DNA from: Desulfocurvus sp.
Lineage (GTDB): Bacteria; Desulfobacterota; Desulfovibrionia; Desulfovibrionales; Desulfovibrionaceae
Assembly (NCBI GenBank): GCA_020692325.1
Contig: JAIMKR010000002.1
Coordinates: forward strand, 163,045 to 227,044
DNA: 64,000 nucleotides
Direction of reading: 5' to 3'
How positions within the stretch are numbered: the first letter of the stretch is position 1; each line of letters opens with the position of its first letter. The notes below the pieces were generated by a model, which saw only the letters and a program-made list of their open reading frames with translations, did no database searches and was not told the DNA's origin. A program made the translations under genes and the position numbers. Below, piece after piece: positions 25,918 through 35,633 of this stretch.

Positions 25918-26235
25918 ATGGAAATTGAGATCACTTGGAAACGGACATTGCCGATATGGTGGGCATATCTTTGGCGCAACATCATCGCCCTTGTTGTCTC
26001 TATCATGGCAGGGAGCGTAGCAGGATTCGTCATTGGTTTTATGTTTGGCCTGATAGGCGTTTCGACCGACACCATTCAAGTGCTGTGTGGAATTTTGGGA
26101 GGGGCAATTGGCCTCGCACTTTCGGTTGTTCCGATGAAGATGATACTTGGGAAAAAATTTGGAAACTATCGATTGGTGTTGGTTTCCACAGATGATACAA
26201 CGGCAGTTAACCGTCTGCCGGGTGACAACGCGTAG
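25918..26235 (+). CDS. Small two-TM membrane protein, low GC
   Basis: A 105-residue protein; GGAGG precedes the ATG at 25918. A tryptophan-rich start (MEIEITWKRTLPIWWAYLW) leads into two hydrophobic segments (about 22-46 and 54-76). I recall similar short proteins annotated as hypothetical in other deltaproteobacteria. Base composition and codon choice are distinctly more A+T-rich than the neighbours, suggesting later acquisition. Function unknown. Confidence 0.6.
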   Translation: MEIEITWKRTLPIWWAYLWRNIIALVVSIMAGSVAGFVIGFMFGLIGVSTDTIQVLCGILGGAIGLALSVVPMKMILGKKFGNYRLVLVSTDDTTAVNRLPGDNA

Positions 26236-26680
26236 AGGCCGATCTGAAGCTCTTCTCGAAGATTCAGCTCTCGCTCCTCTAGCCGCTCTACTCTTCGCTT
26301 TGCTGGCAGCACGTTAGATGGGACGCGCCTCACAACCGTACCCACCCCCTCGCTTCCTTGGTGGTCATGCCCCGTCTTTTTTACACAGTCTGGAACAAAG
26401 CGAGCGCGACGGTAAAGCTCGTCCAGTAGGCGGTCGACACCGCCTTTGTTCTGCGCTTGGCCGTGTCGAACACCACGGACCTGCTCTTCTTCAATACCCC
26501 TCCCCTGACTTGCCCATGGTGTCTATAGCTCGAAGCGTTGCCACCGTTGCCATCATTTTGACCACCCTTTGGTTCGCCCACATCATTGAGGCCAAGCTGT
26601 CCCGCGTTGCCTGTCGTTAATAACCTACCATCATTCAATTTTGAGTTTCCTGCATAAGGCCGTCCCACCCCCCGCATAGC
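26236..26680. other. Non-coding gap, nothing firmly assignable
   Basis: Moderate GC, with no frame on either strand combining a start, ribosome-binding site and protein-like composition. One minus-strand frame without a start codon (about 26510-26221) has arginine- and glutamate-rich coding-like character and could be a decayed gene, but I cannot name it. Confidence 0.35.
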
Positions 26681-26715
26681 GAAAGGCCCCGGAAGCGTTG
26701 CTTTCGGGGCCTTTC
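26681..26715. terminator. Strong bidirectional hairpin
   Basis: GAAAGGCCCCGGAAGC pairs with GCTTTCGGGGCCTTTC around a 3-base loop, with one mismatch. A-rich and T-rich ends lie on both sides. Confidence 0.6.
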
Positions 26716-26760
26716 ACGTGCTGACGACGCCAAGGGGCATCATCCCAAAGAACAGGACGA

Positions 26761-26829
26761 AACGTCTTCAATAAAGGTTCCAAGGGGCCGAAGGTCCCTT
26801 GGCCCGCGGAGCGTGTCCTTCACACCGAC
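26761..26829 (+). repeat. Extragenic repeat B, copy 1
   Basis: About 69 bases running AACGTCTTCAATAAAGG, then CCAAGGGGCCGAAGGTCCCTTGG (hairpin), then CCCGCGGAGCGTGTCCTTCAC. A second copy lies 7.6 kb away in the opposite orientation. It lies just past the exonuclease stop and may end that transcript. Confidence 0.75.
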
Positions 26830-26843
26830 GCAAACGGCAAAAA

Positions 26844-27494
26844 CTACAGCACACCAAGATCGACGAAACGCAGATACAGCTCGCGGCTGATCCAGGCGTC
26901 GGTGGCGGCGTAGACGATCTGCTTGGTGGACAGCGCCTCGCGCGCCCAATTGGAGCACTGGGCGCTTTTGCTGATGCGCACGCCCATGAGGTTGGCCGAA
27001 AGGTTCCGCAGACCATGGGTCATCATGCCCATTTTCTTAGCCACCTCGCCAAGGTCGACGAAACCATGCTCCACGAACTCGAAATGGGTTTTGAGGCCCT
27101 TGAGGTCGTCGCGCACGGACACGCCGCTTTTGATGATGTCTCGCGAGCCCATAAGCTCGCCGAGCACGGCCTTGTCTTGCAGCTTGGCCAGCTGGAAGAT
27201 GTAAACATCACCGCCGCCGGCCAACTGCAACAGCGCGGGGGGTGGAATCTGGCCTTTTTTAAAGATGGGCCGGGTTTCGGTGTCGAAGCCGAGGAGTTCC
27301 TCCCGCTCCAGCACACGCATGGCCTGATGCAGTTGGCGGTCGCACTCCACGAGGATGATCTTGCCAACAAAGGCAGAGAGCGGCAGCTGGCCGATCTCCT
27401 CGGAGGTGAAGGTCCGCTTGTTTTCCTCGGACACCTCGGCGCCCTCCCGCAGGGGCGTCAACAGATCTATGGCGGCGGCGTCTGTCTTACTCAT
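26844..27494 (-). CDS. 3'-5' exonuclease domain protein (RNase D-like)
   Basis: A 216-residue protein of the DEDDy superfamily: Exo [11 protein letters not shown] (D and E metal ligands), Exo II around [12 protein letters not shown], Exo [15 protein letters not shown] (Y-x3-D). It lacks the HRDC domains of full RNase D, so it is a minimal 3'-5' exonuclease, probably acting on RNA. Start chosen at [10 protein letters not shown], which overlaps the end of prfC by eight bases; the longer frame is a shadow of prfC. Likely cotranscribed with prfC. Confidence 0.8.
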   Translation of the reverse strand: MSKTDAAAIDLLTPLREGAEVSEENKRTFTSEEIGQLPLSAFVGKIILVECDRQLHQAMRVLEREELLGFDTETRPIFKKGQIPPPALLQLAGGGDVYIFQLAKLQDKAVLGELMGSRDIIKSGVSVRDDLKGLKTHFEFVEHGFVDLGEVAKKMGMMTHGLRNLSANLMGVRISKSAQCSNWAREALSTKQIVYAATDAWISRELYLRFVDLGVL

Positions 27495-29106
27495 TTTCCC
27501 GAATGGTGTTGAAGCGGACCCCGGGCCACTTTTCCTGGGTGTCCTCCAGCCGCCACTGGCTGGGGGCGAGGTACGCAAGGTTATCTTCGGCGTCGCGCGC
27601 CAGCGAGCCATGCATGGCGCGTTCGAAATCGGCCAGCTTGTGCTTGTCCTCGCAGACGATGAAACGCGCGCAGGTATACGGCACGGGCTCGTACAGCGCG
27701 TCCACGCTATACTCGTCCTTCAGCCGAGCCATAATGACGTCGAACTGGAGCACGCCCACCGCGCCGAGGATGTAGTCGTTGTTGATCAACGGACGGAACA
27801 CCTGCACCGCGCCCTCCTCGGAGAGCTGGGCCAAACCCTTTTGCAGCTGCTTGGCCTTGAGGGGGCTTTTGAGAATCACGCGGCGGAAATGCTCGGGCGC
27901 GAAGTTGGGAATACCCGTGAACTTGAGGTATTCCTTTTCGGTGAAGGTATCGCCGATTTTGATGGTGCCGTGGTTGTGCAGGCCGATGATGTCGCCAGGC
28001 CAGGCCTCGTCCACGTTGCTGCGGTCCTGAGCCATGAAAATGGTGGCGTTGGCGATGGACACATCCTTGCCGATGCGGTGGTGCCGCAGCTTCATGCCGC
28101 GCTCGAACTGGCCGGAACAGATGCGCATGAAGGCGATGCGATCGCGGTGCGCGGGGTCCATGTTCGCCTGGATTTTGAACACGATGCCCGAAAAATCGGG
28201 CTCGGTGGGCTCGACCATGCGTATTTCGTCCCCATGCAGTTGCGCGATGCGCGGCCGGGGGCCGGGGGCCAGCTCGACGAAGGCGTCCAGCAGCTCCTGC
28301 ACGCCAAAGTTGTTGATGGCGCTGCCGAAGAACACCGGCGTCTGCTTGCCGGAGAGATAGCGCTCGCGGTCGAAGGGATAGCCCGCGCCCTGCACCAGCG
28401 CCATGTCGCGGCGCAGGTCGTCGGCCTGGTCGCCCAGATATTCGTTCAGACGCGGATCGTCGAGCCCCTCGATGAGGAGGCCCTCCTGAATTTTGCCGCT
28501 GTGCGAGGCCGCAAACAGGTGCAGGTGGTTTTTGAGAATATTCCACGTGCCCTTGAAACTCTTGCCCATGCCGATGGGCCAAGTCATGGCCGCGCACTCG
28601 ATGCCCAGGCTCTCCTCGATGTCAGAGAGCAGTTCCAGGGGGTCGCGCCCCTCGCGGTCCATCTTATTGATGAAGGTGATGATGGGCGTGTCGCGCAGGC
28701 GGCACACCTCCATGAGCTTGCGGGTCTGGGTCTCCACGCCTTTGGCCGAGTCGATGACCATGACCGCGGAATCCACGGCGGTAAGCACGCGGTAGGTATC
28801 CTCGGAGAAGTCCTGGTGGCCCGGGGTGTCCAGCAGGTTCACGGCGTAGCCGTCGTATTCGAACTGCATCACCGAGCTGGTGACGGAGATGCCGCGCTCG
28901 CGCTCCATGGCCATCCAGTCGCTGGTGGCGTAGCGGGCGGCTTTACGAGCCTTGACGGTGCCGGCCATCTGGATGGCGCCACCGTACAGAAGCAGCTTTT
29001 CGGTCAACGTGGTCTTGCCGGCGTCGGGGTGGCTGATAATGCCAAAGGTGCGACGGCGGCCGGCCTCGCGGGTCAACTCTTTGAGAAATTGGGGATCGGT
29101 GGTCAC
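27487..29106 (-). CDS. prfC: Peptide chain release factor 3
   Basis: A 539-residue translational GTPase, normal length for RF3. G1 [12 protein letters not shown], switch I region [12 protein letters not shown]3 [13 protein letters not shown]4 [12 protein letters not shown]3 uses GTP to release RF1/RF2 from the ribosome after termination. Downstream the exonuclease gene overlaps by eight bases. Confidence 0.95.
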   Translation of the reverse strand: MTTDPQFLKELTREAGRRRTFGIISHPDAGKTTLTEKLLLYGGAIQMAGTVKARKAARYATSDWMAMERERGISVTSSVMQFEYDGYAVNLLDTPGHQDFSEDTYRVLTAVDSAVMVIDSAKGVETQTRKLMEVCRLRDTPIITFINKMDREGRDPLELLSDIEESLGIECAAMTWPIGMGKSFKGTWNILKNHLHLFAASHSGKIQEGLLIEGLDDPRLNEYLGDQADDLRRDMALVQGAGYPFDRERYLSGKQTPVFFGSAINNFGVQELLDAFVELAPGPRPRIAQLHGDEIRMVEPTEPDFSGIVFKIQANMDPAHRDRIAFMRICSGQFERGMKLRHHRIGKDVSIANATIFMAQDRSNVDEAWPGDIIGLHNHGTIKIGDTFTEKEYLKFTGIPNFAPEHFRRVILKSPLKAKQLQKGLAQLSEEGAVQVFRPLINNDYILGAVGVLQFDVIMARLKDEYSVDALYEPVPYTCARFIVCEDKHKLADFERAMHGSLARDAEDNLAYLAPSQWRLEDTQEKWPGVRFNTIRENE

Positions 29107-29219
29107 AGGTGCTCCAAAGAAGACGCGGCAGGCGTTGGGAATGCCGCGCCGCTAACCAAATCGGGGTACTTTCCCTTATGTCGGCGCAAAGGTCAAGTGC
29201 GGGAGACCGTGTTCCCCGC

Positions 29220-30104
29220 CTACTCCGTGGCCTCGGCGTCGTCGTCCGCGCTCGGCTGCGCCTCGGGGTCGGTCTCGGGACCGAGAGCGGGGTCGGAGTC
29301 GCCGACGGGAGCCTTGGGCGCGCGCACGAAGGGCTCGGGATTGTCCATGCACCGGGCGAAGACGAGAAAGCCCGTGTGAGCAACCATACGGTCCTCGGGC
29401 CGCAGGCGGTCGGGTACGGTCTTGTAGCGCCGCACCAGAATCTCCAGGGCCTCCAGCTCAGTGAAAGGCCCCTGTTCCAGACCGCGCAGCAAGTCACTCA
29501 CCTGGTTGCAAGTGGGCAGCAGGAAGCCGCACATGGCCCCAGGCCGCACGGCGGGCTGAATGTGGCGCAGACAGTCCTGCGGGGTGCGCACGTCCAGGAA
29601 CAGGGCGTCGGCCCCGGTCTCCTCGAAGCCGTCCGTCTCGATGTCGCCCAGGTGCTGCTGCACCCGGTGGGAAAGTCCCACGCGGGCGAGGTTCTTGGCG
29701 GCATTTTTGTAGAATTCCTCGCGGCGCTCGTAGGTGTAGACCTTGCCGGTGTCGCCCACGTAGGTGGCCAAGGCCAGGGTGAGCCCGCCGGAGCCGGTGC
29801 CGCACTCGATGATGCGCGAGCCGGGCGTGACGCCCAGTTTGAGCAGCACGTAGCCGATCTCCTTGGGATACATGATCTGCGTCTGCCGCTTGACGCCCTT
29901 GATGAGTTCGTACACCGTGGGTTTGAGGACGCGGTACGGATGGCCCAGATGCGACCGCACGATACCGCCGAAGCCGGCCTCGGCGATGTCGGACATGAGG
30001 ATGCGCCCGTCGTGGGTGTGAATCTCCTTGTCCGGGTCCATGGTGTGCATGTAGCGCTTGCCCTGGGGATTGATGACAAGGACGAGCTGTCCGGCTTCGA
30101 TCAT
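29220..30104 (-). CDS. trmI: tRNA (adenine-N1)-methyltransferase, TrmI type
   Basis: A 294-residue protein; GGAGGAATC precedes the ATG of MIEAGQLV. The N-terminal beta domain is followed by a Rossmann SAM domain: IIECGTGSGGLTLALA (motif I), YTYERREEF, and LFLDVRTPQDCL (substrate aspartate region). It matches the TrmI/Gcd14 family, which makes m1A58 in the tRNA T-loop. The last 35 residues are an acidic proline-rich tail not needed for the fold. It is divergent from the radical SAM gene. Confidence 0.85.
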   Translation of the reverse strand: MIEAGQLVLVINPQGKRYMHTMDPDKEIHTHDGRILMSDIAEAGFGGIVRSHLGHPYRVLKPTVYELIKGVKRQTQIMYPKEIGYVLLKLGVTPGSRIIECGTGSGGLTLALATYVGDTGKVYTYERREEFYKNAAKNLARVGLSHRVQQHLGDIETDGFEETGADALFLDVRTPQDCLRHIQPAVRPGAMCGFLLPTCNQVSDLLRGLEQGPFTELEALEILVRRYKTVPDRLRPEDRMVAHTGFLVFARCMDNPEPFVRAPKAPVGDSDPALGPETDPEAQPSADDDAEATE

Positions 30105-30222
30105 GATTCCTCCGAAATATGCGGGCGAAAAAGCGGAAGCGCCGCGGCCGTCGCCCGAATGCGTCACACGGGCCTACAGGGCGGCGTGCGCCGCGTCAAG
30201 CAGGGCCGCCAACGGGAGTGAT

Positions 30223-31263
30223 ATGGAGCGGGAAACGTCGCGCTACGTCTTCGGGCCGGTCATGTCCGGCAGGCTGGGCCGATCCCTGGGGCTGGATCTG
30301 CTCGGCGCGCGCATTTGCTCCATGAACTGCGTGTACTGCGAATCCGGCGCGCTGACACAGCTGACGCTTGCCCGCGCGCCTTACGTGCCGGCCGACGAAC
30401 TGCTCGCCGAGCTGGCCGGGTGGGAGGCCAACCGCGCCCGGCGCGGCGATCCGCTCCCCGACTTCGCAACCCTGGGAGGCCTGGGCGAGCCCACCCTCAA
30501 CAACGACATGCCGGCCGTCATCGCCGGAACCCGGCGCATCCTGCCCGGCGTGCCCGTGGCCGTGCTGACCAACGCCAGCCTCATGACCGATGTCGCCGTG
30601 CGCGCGGAACTCGCCGCCGCCGATGTCATTCTGCCCAGCCTGGACGCGCTGGAGCCCCGCGCCTTCGCCCGCGTGAACCGCGCCCACCCCGGTCTGGACC
30701 CGGCGGCCATCGCCGAGGGCATCCTGGCCTTCCGCGCCGAGGCTAAGACAAAAATATTCCTGGAAGTGCTGCTGGCCGCCGACATCAACGACACGGCGGA
30801 GAACCTGCGCAGACTGGCCGACTACTGCGCGCGCCTGCGGCCCGACCGCGTGGACGTGACCACGCTCTCGCGGCCCGGCACGGAATCTTTCGCCACGCCG
30901 GTGGACGCGGATACGCTGGCCGCGTGGCGCAAGCGTCTCGGCCCTCTCGCGCGGACCGAGGATTCGTCCGGCCCAACCTTTGCAGGGGGGCTTGCAGGGG
31001 CGACGAAAAAGAGGCAAGAACAGTCGGGGGACGGAGACCGGGAAGCCCTCCGCGAGCGCATCCTCGCTTCGCTGGCGCGCAGGCCGCAAACGGCCGCGCA
31101 GCTTGCCGGAGCGCTTTGCGCCGCACCCGAAAACGTGGCGCGCGTCCTGACCGAGATTTTGGCCGGGAATCAGGCGGAAGAAGTCCATCTGGCGGCGAAT
31201 GCGCACGACAACGCGCACGCTGGTCCAGCCACCGGCGAAGTCTTCTACCAAACGCGCGGCTGA
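30223..31263 (+). CDS. Radical SAM protein with winged-helix tail
   Basis: A 346-residue protein; GGGAG upstream of ATG. Iron-sulfur signature CSMNCVYC (CX3CX2C) at about residue 27, followed by GGLGEPTLN (the glycine-rich SAM motif) and a TIM-barrel core. After about residue 240 a linker leads to a winged-helix-like C-terminus (RERILASLARRPQTAAQLA). The pattern resembles radical SAM proteins often annotated simply as such in Desulfovibrio. The substrate is unknown; the C-terminal domain may bind nucleic acid or peptide. Confidence 0.75.
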   Translation: MERETSRYVFGPVMSGRLGRSLGLDLLGARICSMNCVYCESGALTQLTLARAPYVPADELLAELAGWEANRARRGDPLPDFATLGGLGEPTLNNDMPAVIAGTRRILPGVPVAVLTNASLMTDVAVRAELAAADVILPSLDALEPRAFARVNRAHPGLDPAAIAEGILAFRAEAKTKIFLEVLLAADINDTAENLRRLADYCARLRPDRVDVTTLSRPGTESFATPVDADTLAAWRKRLGPLARTEDSSGPTFAGGLAGATKKRQEQSGDGDREALRERILASLARRPQTAAQLAGALCAAPENVARVLTEILAGNQAEEVHLAANAHDNAHAGPATGEVFYQTRG

Positions 31264-31352
31264 ACGCGCGGCCTCCGTGCGGAATCCTGACGCGACAAGA
31301 TGCGCGCGGGTCAAATTTCTTTAAATTTTTTTTGCAGGATCGAGGATCTTTC

Positions 31353-33419
31353 ATGACTGAAGCAAGCGACGACCGGCCCTCGGGCCTGGCAGAAGCCCCG
31401 CAGGCCGAGCAGGCCGGCGCACCCGTGGACTTTTCCCCCTCCGAACAGCAGGCGGCCCCGCCCGCCGTCGAGGCCGACGCCTCCGGCACGGCGGACGCAG
31501 CGCAGCCCGACGCTCCTGAGCTGCCCAAAAAGCGCTCACGCGGACGCCGAGGTGGACGGGGACGCCGTCGCAAGGACAAGCCCGCAGCCGAAGGCGCGCC
31601 GGCTCCTTCCGACGAAAACGATCCAGACGGATCAGCCGAGCAGCCCGAAGGCGCGGCACGGCCCGAAGCCCATCTCACCGAGGCCCAGGCCATCGACGCC
31701 GTCTACGGCCTCGCGCCGCAACCAGCCGCCGACAACGTCGCCGGCCCAGTGGCGCGCGCTGAGGACGACGCGGGCGCGATGGACGAGCCCGCCAAATCCC
31801 CCCGCCGTTCGCGCGGACGGGGCAAACGTGGCGGCAGGGGCCGTTCTGGCGCGCAATCCGCGCCGACCGAGGCCCAGACGGCCGGTGACGATCCGAAACA
31901 GCCCGAGTACTGCGAGGATCTTCCCGAGGACGCCCCGACGGCGGCGCGCGCCGACTGCAAGAAAAAACGCAAGAAGATGTTCATCGGCGTTCTGCCGGGC
32001 GAACTCGTCGAGGTCGTGCTCACCGAGGACGACCTGGTGCAGGAATACTATGTGGAGATGATGCACCAGGCCAAAACCCGGGGCAACATCTACAAAGGCT
32101 ACATCCACAACGTCGATCCCGCCCTGCAGGCCGCCTTCATCAACTACGGCGCGGAGCGCAACGGCTTTTTGCAAATCGACGAGGTGCACCCCGAATATTA
32201 CCAGGGCTCCTACCCGCTCAAAAAGGGCGCGCGCTTCCCGCTCATCCAAAAGGTGCTCAAGGCCGGACAAGAGGTCCTTGTCCAGGTGGTGAAGGAGCCC
32301 ACGGGCAAAAAGGGCGCGTTCCTCACCAGCTACCTTTCCCTGCCGGGCCGCTACTTCGTCTACACCCTCGGCCGCGACCAGCAGGGCGTCTCGCGCAAGA
32401 TCGAGGACGAGAAGGAGCGCGAACGCCTCAAGAGCGTCATCGAGCAGATCTCCCCCCCCGAGGGCGTGGGGCTCATCGTGCGCACCGCCGGCATCGGCCG
32501 CGCCAAGACCGAGCTCATGCGCGACTACAAGTATCTGCACCGCCTGTGGACCGACATCAAAAAGCGGGCACAGGTCGAGAAGGCTCCGGCGCTCATCTAC
32601 AAGGAGATGGAGCTTTCCGTGCGCGCCGCGCGCGACTATCTCACCTCCGACGTTTCCGAAATCTGGGTGGACGATCCCGACACCGCCACGCAGATCCGCG
32701 AGTACGTGGCCCTCGCCTTCCCCAAGAGCCCCAACATGGTCAAAGTCCACAACGACAACGACCGCCCCCTCTGGGAACGCTTCGGCCTCACCCGGCAGGT
32801 GGAGCAGATCTACGCCCGCGAGGTGATTCTGCCCTCTGGCGGCCGGCTCGTCTTCGACCACACCGAGGCGCTCACCAGTGTGGACATCAACTCCGGCAAG
32901 ATCGGCGGCGAGCAGAGCTTCGCCAAGATGGCCCTCAAGACCAACACCGAGGCCGCCCAGGAGATCGCCCGGCAGCTCAAGCTGCGCGACATCGGCGGTC
33001 AGGTCATCATCGACTTCATCGAAATGAAGGATCCCAAACACCTGCGCGAGGTCGAAAAGACCATGCGGCAGGCCCTCAAAAGCGACCGCGCCCGCACCGA
33101 CGTGTCCGGCATCTCGGCCTTCGGGCTCATGGAGCTGGTGCGCCAGCGCCTGGGCTCTTCCGCCATCAGCGTGTCCACCGAGCCGTGCCCCTGCTGTGGC
33201 GGCACCGGCATCCGCCGCAACCTGGAATGGCAAGCCATGCAGGCCATGAAGCGCATCCACCGCCAGCTCATGCGGCCCAACTGCCCAAGCACCCTCCAGT
33301 TCCACGTGGGCCAGGAGCTGGCCATCTACATGCTCAACAACAAGCGTGAGCTGCTGACCGAAATGGGCGCGCGCGTGGACCACCGCGTGGAGATCGTCGT
33401 CGATACGAAGCTTCCGTAA
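31353..33419 (+). CDS. rne: Ribonuclease E/G with N-terminal basic extension
   Basis: A 688-residue protein. The first 205 residues are low-complexity, alanine/proline/acidic with two arginine-glycine patches (RSRGRRGGRGRRRK and RRSRGRGKRGGRGRSG). The catalytic part then begins KKMFIGVLPGELVEVVLTE: S1 domain with the GNIYKGYIHNVDPALQAAFI insertion, 5' sensor, then DNase I-like domain with SVDINSGK and VIIDFIEM (family usually DFIDM), and zinc link CPCCGG. It initiates RNA decay and rRNA processing. The AT-rich leader (31311-31336, long T-runs) is the sort of site RNase E uses for autocontrol. The C-terminal scaffold of E. coli RNase E is absent. Confidence 0.9.
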   Translation: MTEASDDRPSGLAEAPQAEQAGAPVDFSPSEQQAAPPAVEADASGTADAAQPDAPELPKKRSRGRRGGRGRRRKDKPAAEGAPAPSDENDPDGSAEQPEGAARPEAHLTEAQAIDAVYGLAPQPAADNVAGPVARAEDDAGAMDEPAKSPRRSRGRGKRGGRGRSGAQSAPTEAQTAGDDPKQPEYCEDLPEDAPTAARADCKKKRKKMFIGVLPGELVEVVLTEDDLVQEYYVEMMHQAKTRGNIYKGYIHNVDPALQAAFINYGAERNGFLQIDEVHPEYYQGSYPLKKGARFPLIQKVLKAGQEVLVQVVKEPTGKKGAFLTSYLSLPGRYFVYTLGRDQQGVSRKIEDEKERERLKSVIEQISPPEGVGLIVRTAGIGRAKTELMRDYKYLHRLWTDIKKRAQVEKAPALIYKEMELSVRAARDYLTSDVSEIWVDDPDTATQIREYVALAFPKSPNMVKVHNDNDRPLWERFGLTRQVEQIYAREVILPSGGRLVFDHTEALTSVDINSGKIGGEQSFAKMALKTNTEAAQEIARQLKLRDIGGQVIIDFIEMKDPKHLREVEKTMRQALKSDRARTDVSGISAFGLMELVRQRLGSSAISVSTEPCPCCGGTGIRRNLEWQAMQAMKRIHRQLMRPNCPSTLQFHVGQELAIYMLNNKRELLTEMGARVDHRVEIVVDTKLP

Positions 33420-33552
33420 TCGTTCGCATCCATTCCCGGGCGGACTTCAAGCTGGCCCCCCGGTTTCGCTGCGCCGCGCGCCGCCGCCTTCGTTCCTCCG
33501 ACGCCGGCGACCACAACCATCTGCAATCGACCACAATGGTCCAGACAGCACG

Positions 33553-34146
33553 ATGAACACCGCCCCCGCCGAGAACGCCATCCTCCTGCACGCCTGCTGC
33601 GGCCCTTGCAGCATCTACTGCGTCCTGCGCCTGCGCGACATGGGCCTCGACCCAACACTTTACTATTACAATCCGAACATCCACCCGCTCTCCGAGTATC
33701 TGCGCCGACGCGAGGCCCTGCTCGCCGTGGCCCAGCGCCTCGACGTTCCGGTCATCCTGCCCGACCAGGACACCCCGGACGACGCCTACCCCGCGCCATG
33801 GCTCGCGCGCGTCGCCGCCCTGGGCGACGGCATGGCCGACATGGCCCGCCGCTGCCCCATCTGCTATGACATCCGCCTGGAGCGCGCCGCCGCCGCCGCC
33901 AGGGCCCTCGGCTTCACCCGCTACGGCACCACGTTGCTCTACAGCAAATACCAAAACCAGCCGGCCATTCGCGAGGCCGGCTTCCGTCACGCCGCAGGGG
34001 ATTTGGAATTCGTCGACGAGGACTTCCGGCCCGGCTGGCAGGAAGGCATTCGCCTGTCCAAGGAATGGGGCATCTACCGGCAGCAATATTGCGGCTGCGT
34101 GCTCAGCGAATTCGACCGGTACCACAAGCAGATTCCGCTGCGATGA
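33553..34146 (+). CDS. queH: Epoxyqueuosine reductase QueH
   Basis: A 197-residue protein with the QueH (DUF208) pattern: HACCGPCSIYC near the start, RRCPICYDIRLE in the middle and QQYCGCVLSE near the end. These cysteines bind an iron-sulfur cluster and a metal. QueH performs the last step of queuosine synthesis in bacteria lacking QueG. queA, the preceding step, is present 10 kb further on. Confidence 0.9.
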   Translation: MNTAPAENAILLHACCGPCSIYCVLRLRDMGLDPTLYYYNPNIHPLSEYLRRREALLAVAQRLDVPVILPDQDTPDDAYPAPWLARVAALGDGMADMARRCPICYDIRLERAAAAARALGFTRYGTTLLYSKYQNQPAIREAGFRHAAGDLEFVDEDFRPGWQEGIRLSKEWGIYRQQYCGCVLSEFDRYHKQIPLR

Positions 34147-34370
34147 CGACGAGGAGCCTTCTTCCGAGGATGAATTGACGCCAAGCGCTCGCCTGGTTCC
34201 CTGATCCCGCCGCCACGCGCCAAAAAACCGGAGACATTCCGTGTGCCCGGCCTTCTCCGATGCGTAAACAGGACGCAAGCGGACGCACACCTTCTTCCCC
34301 ACGCCTGCCGCACCTGAACCGCATGTCGCGGTGCCGGTTCCTCGCCATGAGAGGTTGCAGCTTGCTGCGT

Positions 34371-34440
34371 TGGCGTGAAGGACACGCTCCGCGGGCCAAG
34401 GGGCTTTCGGCCCCTTGGAGCCCCATTCCATAAAGACGTT
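34371..34440 (-). repeat. Extragenic repeat B, copy 2 (reverse)
   Basis: Read on the minus strand it matches copy 1: AACGTCTTTATGG, CCAAGGGGCCGAAAGCCCCTTGG hairpin, then CCCGCGGAGCGTGTCCTTCAC. Only the loop and flanks differ. Confidence 0.75.
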
Positions 34441-34487
34441 CCCCCCTGTTTTTTAATAATGCTCCTTGGAACCACAATTTCCCCGAT

Positions 34488-34542
34488 ATGCGGGGGACCG
34501 GGGGACGCATGTCCCCCGGCGGGGCCAGGGGCAGCGCCCCTG
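34488..34542. repeat. Cluster of GC palindromes
   Basis: Two perfect hairpins follow one another: CCGGGGGAC-GCAT-GTCCCCCGG (34498-34519) and CAGGGGC-AGC-GCCCCTG (34526-34542), after a smaller CCCC...GGGG pair. It lies just beyond the stop of the scaffold-like gene and could end its transcript. The remaining bases of the gap between queH and that gene show no gene. Confidence 0.7.
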
Positions 34543-34567
34543 ATTCCCCCCCAACCAAACATCCCGC

Positions 34568-35470
34568 CTACGCGCGCGCCCTGGCCGGTTCCTGCTGCGA
34601 GGTCCCACCAGGGTAGAGGGCTTCGAATCCCTCGCGCACCTGCCGCACAAAGTCGTTGTCGCGGCGGGACGGATCGAAGTAGCGCGGGTCGCGCATCATC
34701 TCGCGCAAACGCTGAGGGCTGAGGGCCTGCCCGACGCCGGTCCCGGAGGTTTTGACGACGGATTCGCTGACGAGAGGGGCGACACGGGCGAAGGCCTGGA
34801 TGACGCTGGCGTCGTCGGCGCCGCCATTCTGTTCCAGCCGCTGCATGAGCTCCTTGCCACCGAGGGCGAGAACGGCCTTGCGCGCCGCCTCGAGAACGCC
34901 GGCAACAGCCCCACCATGGACCTGCCGCAACGTGGAGAGCTGACGGTCCCGGACGAGCCGACGATCGTTTTCGCGCTTGGCGTCGGCGTCGCGCGCGCCC
35001 TGGATGTTGAGAGGCACGAACCAGGCGAAAAGACCGGCGACCTGGGCGTTGGAGAGCCCAAGATCGTGCGCCTTGGCGAGAAAAGCATCACGCAGGGACT
35101 CGTCGATGGCGAAATCTCCGGGCATGTCCAGGTCGGGCAGGCGATAGTCCGCGGGGGAGGCTGGGACGTCGTCGCCAGTGGACTCCCCGCCGGCGAGCAA
35201 CGTCCCGCTTTTTTTCCCAAGCAAACGCTGGGCATGGACCAGGGCCTTGATGGCCTCGTCCTTGCTCGCATACTTGGCCAGGGCGGGGTGGCTGCGCAGG
35301 GGCACCTGGACTTCCGCGCCGGAGGCGTCGCGGCCGGGGGCGGTCCAGTCCTCGGGCAGGGTCCGCCGCCAGTCGTCGGCGGAGGCGTCGGCAATGGCCT
35401 GCGCGCCAGCGGCGAGGATGGAGTTCTGGGGGCTTTTTTTCTGAACGTCGCTGTGTCGGGCATCGGGCAT
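34568..35470 (-). CDS. Phage scaffolding-like protein
   Basis: A 300-residue hydrophilic protein; AAGGAGATAATC precedes the ATG. The N-terminal part contains HPALAKYASKDEAIKALVHA followed by QRLLGKK, the signature I associate with podovirus head-scaffolding proteins (KYKSxEDLAKAYxxAQxLIGKK). Next come LRDAFLAKAHDLGLSNAQVA and a long helical middle, and the C-terminus is flexible. Scaffolding proteins direct capsid assembly and leave the mature head. No capsid or portal gene lies next to it. Recognition is by pattern, not by search. Confidence 0.55.
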   Translation of the reverse strand: MPDARHSDVQKKSPQNSILAAGAQAIADASADDWRRTLPEDWTAPGRDASGAEVQVPLRSHPALAKYASKDEAIKALVHAQRLLGKKSGTLLAGGESTGDDVPASPADYRLPDLDMPGDFAIDESLRDAFLAKAHDLGLSNAQVAGLFAWFVPLNIQGARDADAKRENDRRLVRDRQLSTLRQVHGGAVAGVLEAARKAVLALGGKELMQRLEQNGGADDASVIQAFARVAPLVSESVVKTSGTGVGQALSPQRLREMMRDPRYFDPSRRDNDFVRQVREGFEALYPGGTSQQEPARARA

Positions 35471-35633
35471 GATTATCTCCTTCTGCTTTGGATGTTCGGA
35501 CCGCCAGGCCCCGACGCGGCACAGCGCCGCCGGCCAGCGATCGGCGCAAGTATACCCCGGGATTTCCGGCGGGCCGAAAATGGCCCGTTTTCGGCCGGGA
35601 AAAAACCGCGAATGGCGTCTTGACGAACGACGG

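Noticed and set aside
26221..26510. Minus-strand frame resembling a decayed transposase or coiled-coil protein
   Set aside because: No start codon, no ribosome-binding site and no motif I can name; kept only as an unassigned gap.
27355..29379. 674-codon plus-strand frame
   Set aside because: Lies antisense to prfC, a certain gene; product is histidine/glycine/leucine-rich noise typical of GC-rich antisense frames.
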